A stretch of 17,695 nt of DNA from contig DGQS01000147.1 of NCBI GenBank assembly GCA_002389785.1, positions 1-17,695 of the forward strand, in the 5' to 3' direction. The notes beneath the pieces were generated by a model. That model was given only the letters and a program-made list of their open reading frames with translations. It ran no database searches and was not told the DNA's origin. Shown here one piece after another: positions 15,933 to 17,695 of the stretch (position 1 is its first letter; the number at the start of each line of letters is the position of its first letter). The DNA is from Bacteroidetes bacterium UBA4408. Lineage in GTDB: Bacteria; Bacteroidota; Bacteroidia; UBA4408. A program made the position numbers and the translations under genes.

Positions 15933-16712
15933 TTACTTTCCTTTATTGGCTTTAACAATGTATTGTTCAAGTGCCATTGTCATAGAAGGGGCAGCCGGCA
16001 TAGGAGCATGAATATCCAATTTTAAACCTGCCTCTTTTACTGCTTTCGCGGTAGTTGGTCCAAAGGCTGCAATTCGTGTTTTGTTTTGTTTAAACTTTGG
16101 GAAATTTTGAAATAAAGATTTTATCCCGGAAGGACTAAAAAATACCAATACATCGTAATTTACATCAGCCAAGTCGCTCAAGTCGCTGCAAACAGTCTTG
16201 TATAAGATTGCTTTGGTATAATTAATATTTAATTGATCCAAAACTTCAGGAACTTCTTCTTTGTGTTTATCGGAGCAGGGCAATAAAAATTTTTCTTCTT
16301 TGTGCTTTTTAATTACATCAATTAAATCGAGAAAGGTTTGTTTGCCATGAAAAATCTTACGCTTTCTGTAAACCACATATTTCTGTAAATAATAGGCAGT
16401 TGATTCTGATATACAAAAGTACTTGAGAGTATCGGGAATAGAAACACGCATTTCCTGACACATTCTAAAAAAATGGTCAACGGCATTTTTGCTGGTTAAA
16501 ATAACAGCTGTATGTTCCGAAATATTAATTCGGTCTTTGCGAAAATCTGCAGCAGGAATCCCTTCAACATGAATAAAGGGCCTGAAATCAATTTTTACAT
16601 TACACTTTTTAGCGAGGTCAAAATAGGGTGATTTATCAGATTCCGGTTTAGGTTGTGAAACTAGAATGCTTTTAACCTTCAAATTGTTCGGTTCCTTCAA
16701 TTGCTTTGACAT
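15933..16712 (-). CDS. hemD: Uroporphyrinogen-III synthase
   Basis: A 259-residue HemD-type enzyme that would cyclise hydroxymethylbilane to uroporphyrinogen III in tetrapyrrole synthesis. The family is poorly conserved in sequence, but the characteristic points are present: ILTSKNAVDHFF (71-82) in the first domain, LLPCSDK (133-139), AILYKTV (158-164), FFSPSGIKSL (181-190), AAFGPTTAKAV (205-215) and the C-terminal PSMTMALEQYI. It lies 21 bp downstream of the DUF4271 gene on the same strand, a neighbourhood common in Bacteroidota, so the two are probably one transcript whose promoter lies outside the window. The first ~14 residues are poorly conserved-looking and hydrophilic; a later start is possible, but no better ATG is obvious. 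No other heme genes are present in the window. Confidence 0.88.
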   Translation of the reverse strand: MSKQLKEPNNLKVKSILVSQPKPESDKSPYFDLAKKCNVKIDFRPFIHVEGIPAADFRKDRINISEHTAVILTSKNAVDHFFRMCQEMRVSIPDTLKYFCISESTAYYLQKYVVYRKRKIFHGKQTFLDLIDVIKKHKEEKFLLPCSDKHKEEVPEVLDQLNINYTKAILYKTVCSDLSDLADVNYDVLVFFSPSGIKSLFQNFPKFKQNKTRIAAFGPTTAKAVKEAGLKLDIHAPMPAAPSMTMALEQYIVKANKGK

Positions 16713-16733
16713 TATTTATTTTCTACCCGCGAA

Positions 16734-17695
16734 CTATACAATGTTAATAATCAACTTCGTTATTACCACTAAAGGTAAAATTTCAAGGGCGCAAAGATAT
16801 AAAAATAAATAGAAAACAGAAAAGCGAGAAGTTCCTGAAGCATTTCCAAAGCTGCGTATTGCTCGAAGTAAAAAGGAAGCTATAAAACAGACAGCTGCGC
16901 CAATAAAAACAAACTGCTGAGGAATAGTTGGTACAAAGGCAAGCAGCACAACCACTGGTATTAGTCCAAGTCCTATAAAATGGTTGTATAGAAACACTGC
17001 AAAAACATATTCCTTTATTTCCCTTTCAATTTTTAATAAAAATCCTAAAAAATTTACGGCTGATATCTTAATGAAGTAAAAGGCAAACAAAGCAAAAAGG
17101 ATAACGGCATAGTTTACAAAATCATTGTTCGATGCAAAGGGCAATTTATAATAGCGGCCAATTTGAAATATAAACAAGGAGGTAATGAGTAAAAACAACA
17201 TCGATAAAAAGATGTTGATACGTTGAAACATCACATTTTCTTCGCGCACCATTTGATGAACAAATCGGTTACTGGCAAAAGCATTAAACAATTGTTTAAG
17301 TCTGCTGCGGTACGAAACATTTATAATACAACCGATCACCACCACTAACAACAATATTCCGGTTACCCAGTCGCTGTGTTCTTTATTTCTAATCTTTGGT
17401 TCAATTTGGTGGACTTGCAATAAGTTGCTTTCAAATAAACTGTGGGTGTAGATATGTTCCGGTGCAACTTTATTTACCTTCACAGGAACAACTTTCACTA
17501 GTTCCTTAACTTGCGAAACAGTGTCGGTTATGATGGTGGTTGGTTGTATTAATTGTTTTTCGGGAATTGCGGAAGGACCAGTAAACGGTAAATCCTTTGC
17601 AGCAATAGTGCATGATGCTTGTTCAATTTTCTCCTTTTTCTTTTCCTTTATTTTTTTAACCTGCGTAGGTACAAAATCCTTAATTGGTTCGGGCC
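16734..17695 (-). CDS. DUF4271 domain membrane protein (5' end outside the window)
   Basis: The frame stays open from the stop at 16734 to the right edge, so this is a C-terminal fragment of at least 319 residues; the GTG at 17498 is an internal valine, not the start. The visible N-terminal part (17370-17693) is hydrophilic, with a lysine-rich stretch (KKIKEKKKEKIEQ near 17660-17622) and proline-containing linker sequence. After it come about six membrane segments, beginning with WVTGILLLVVVIGCIINV near 17369-17316 and ending with LEILPLVVITKLIINIV at the C terminus. DUF4271 proteins are inner-membrane proteins of unknown function, largely confined to Bacteroidota and often next to hemD, as here. 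A link to heme or envelope processes is only contextual. No catalytic motif is recognisable. Confidence 0.85.
   Translation of the reverse strand, partial: PEPIKDFVPTQVKKIKEKKKEKIEQASCTIAAKDLPFTGPSAIPEKQLIQPTTIITDTVSQVKELVKVVPVKVNKVAPEHIYTHSLFESNLLQVHQIEPKIRNKEHSDWVTGILLLVVVIGCIINVSYRSRLKQLFNAFASNRFVHQMVREENVMFQRINIFLSMLFLLITSLFIFQIGRYYKLPFASNNDFVNYAVILFALFAFYFIKISAVNFLGFLLKIEREIKEYVFAVFLYNHFIGLGLIPVVVLLAFVPTIPQQFVFIGAAVCFIASFLLRAIRSFGNASGTSRFSVFYLFLYLCALEILPLVVITKLIINIV

Noticed and set aside
17499..17695. Treating the DUF4271 gene as complete with a GTG start at 17498
   Set aside because: Translating upstream gives an uninterrupted frame to the edge, with a plausible hydrophilic sequence and no start-site features at 17498.

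Overview
The window is AT-rich DNA from a member of the Bacteroidota. The taxonomic signs are consistent with each other: a type B type IX secretion system (T9SS) substrate made of SprB repeats with a gliding-motility-type C-terminal domain, a PorP/SprF outer-membrane partner directly behind it, a DUF4271 gene next to uroporphyrinogen-III synthase, -7 promoter boxes of the TAnnTTTG type, and almost no Shine-Dalgarno sequences. The sequence does not let me go below phylum with confidence. I see no mobile element, CRISPR array, rRNA or tRNA, and no gene-free stretch longer than about 220 bp.

Layout. (1) Positions 2-4973, plus strand: the 3' part of a giant cysteine-rich surface adhesin, then 4 bp later its PorP/SprF-like partner; together they look like an export-and-display module. 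(2) Positions 4981-11145, minus strand: a 2054-residue periplasmic alpha-2-macroglobulin-family protein with an intact thioester motif, convergent with the first module. (3) Positions 11286-13994, plus strand: a small two-TM sensor histidine kinase without an adjacent response regulator, 9 bp before the exonuclease gene recJ. (4) Positions 14135-14693, plus strand: a self-contained Hsp20 unit with a 12-bp palindrome, a strong Shine-Dalgarno sequence that is exceptional here, the chaperone gene and a clear intrinsic terminator. (5) Positions 14840-15766, plus strand: a TIGR01777-family SDR epimerase with its own -7 box. (6) Positions 15933-17695, minus strand: hemD downstream of a DUF4271 membrane-protein gene that runs off the right edge.

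The genes form at least five separate units rather than one system. Their shared theme is the cell envelope (adhesin, T9SS partner, A2M protease trap, sensor kinase) plus housekeeping (RecJ, heme, chaperone). The most distinctive observations are in the adhesin. Its ~75-residue repeats carry four cysteines, and the inner two are kept or lost together. The repeats also alternate in two types and are organised in a four-unit higher-order period of 900-906 bp.
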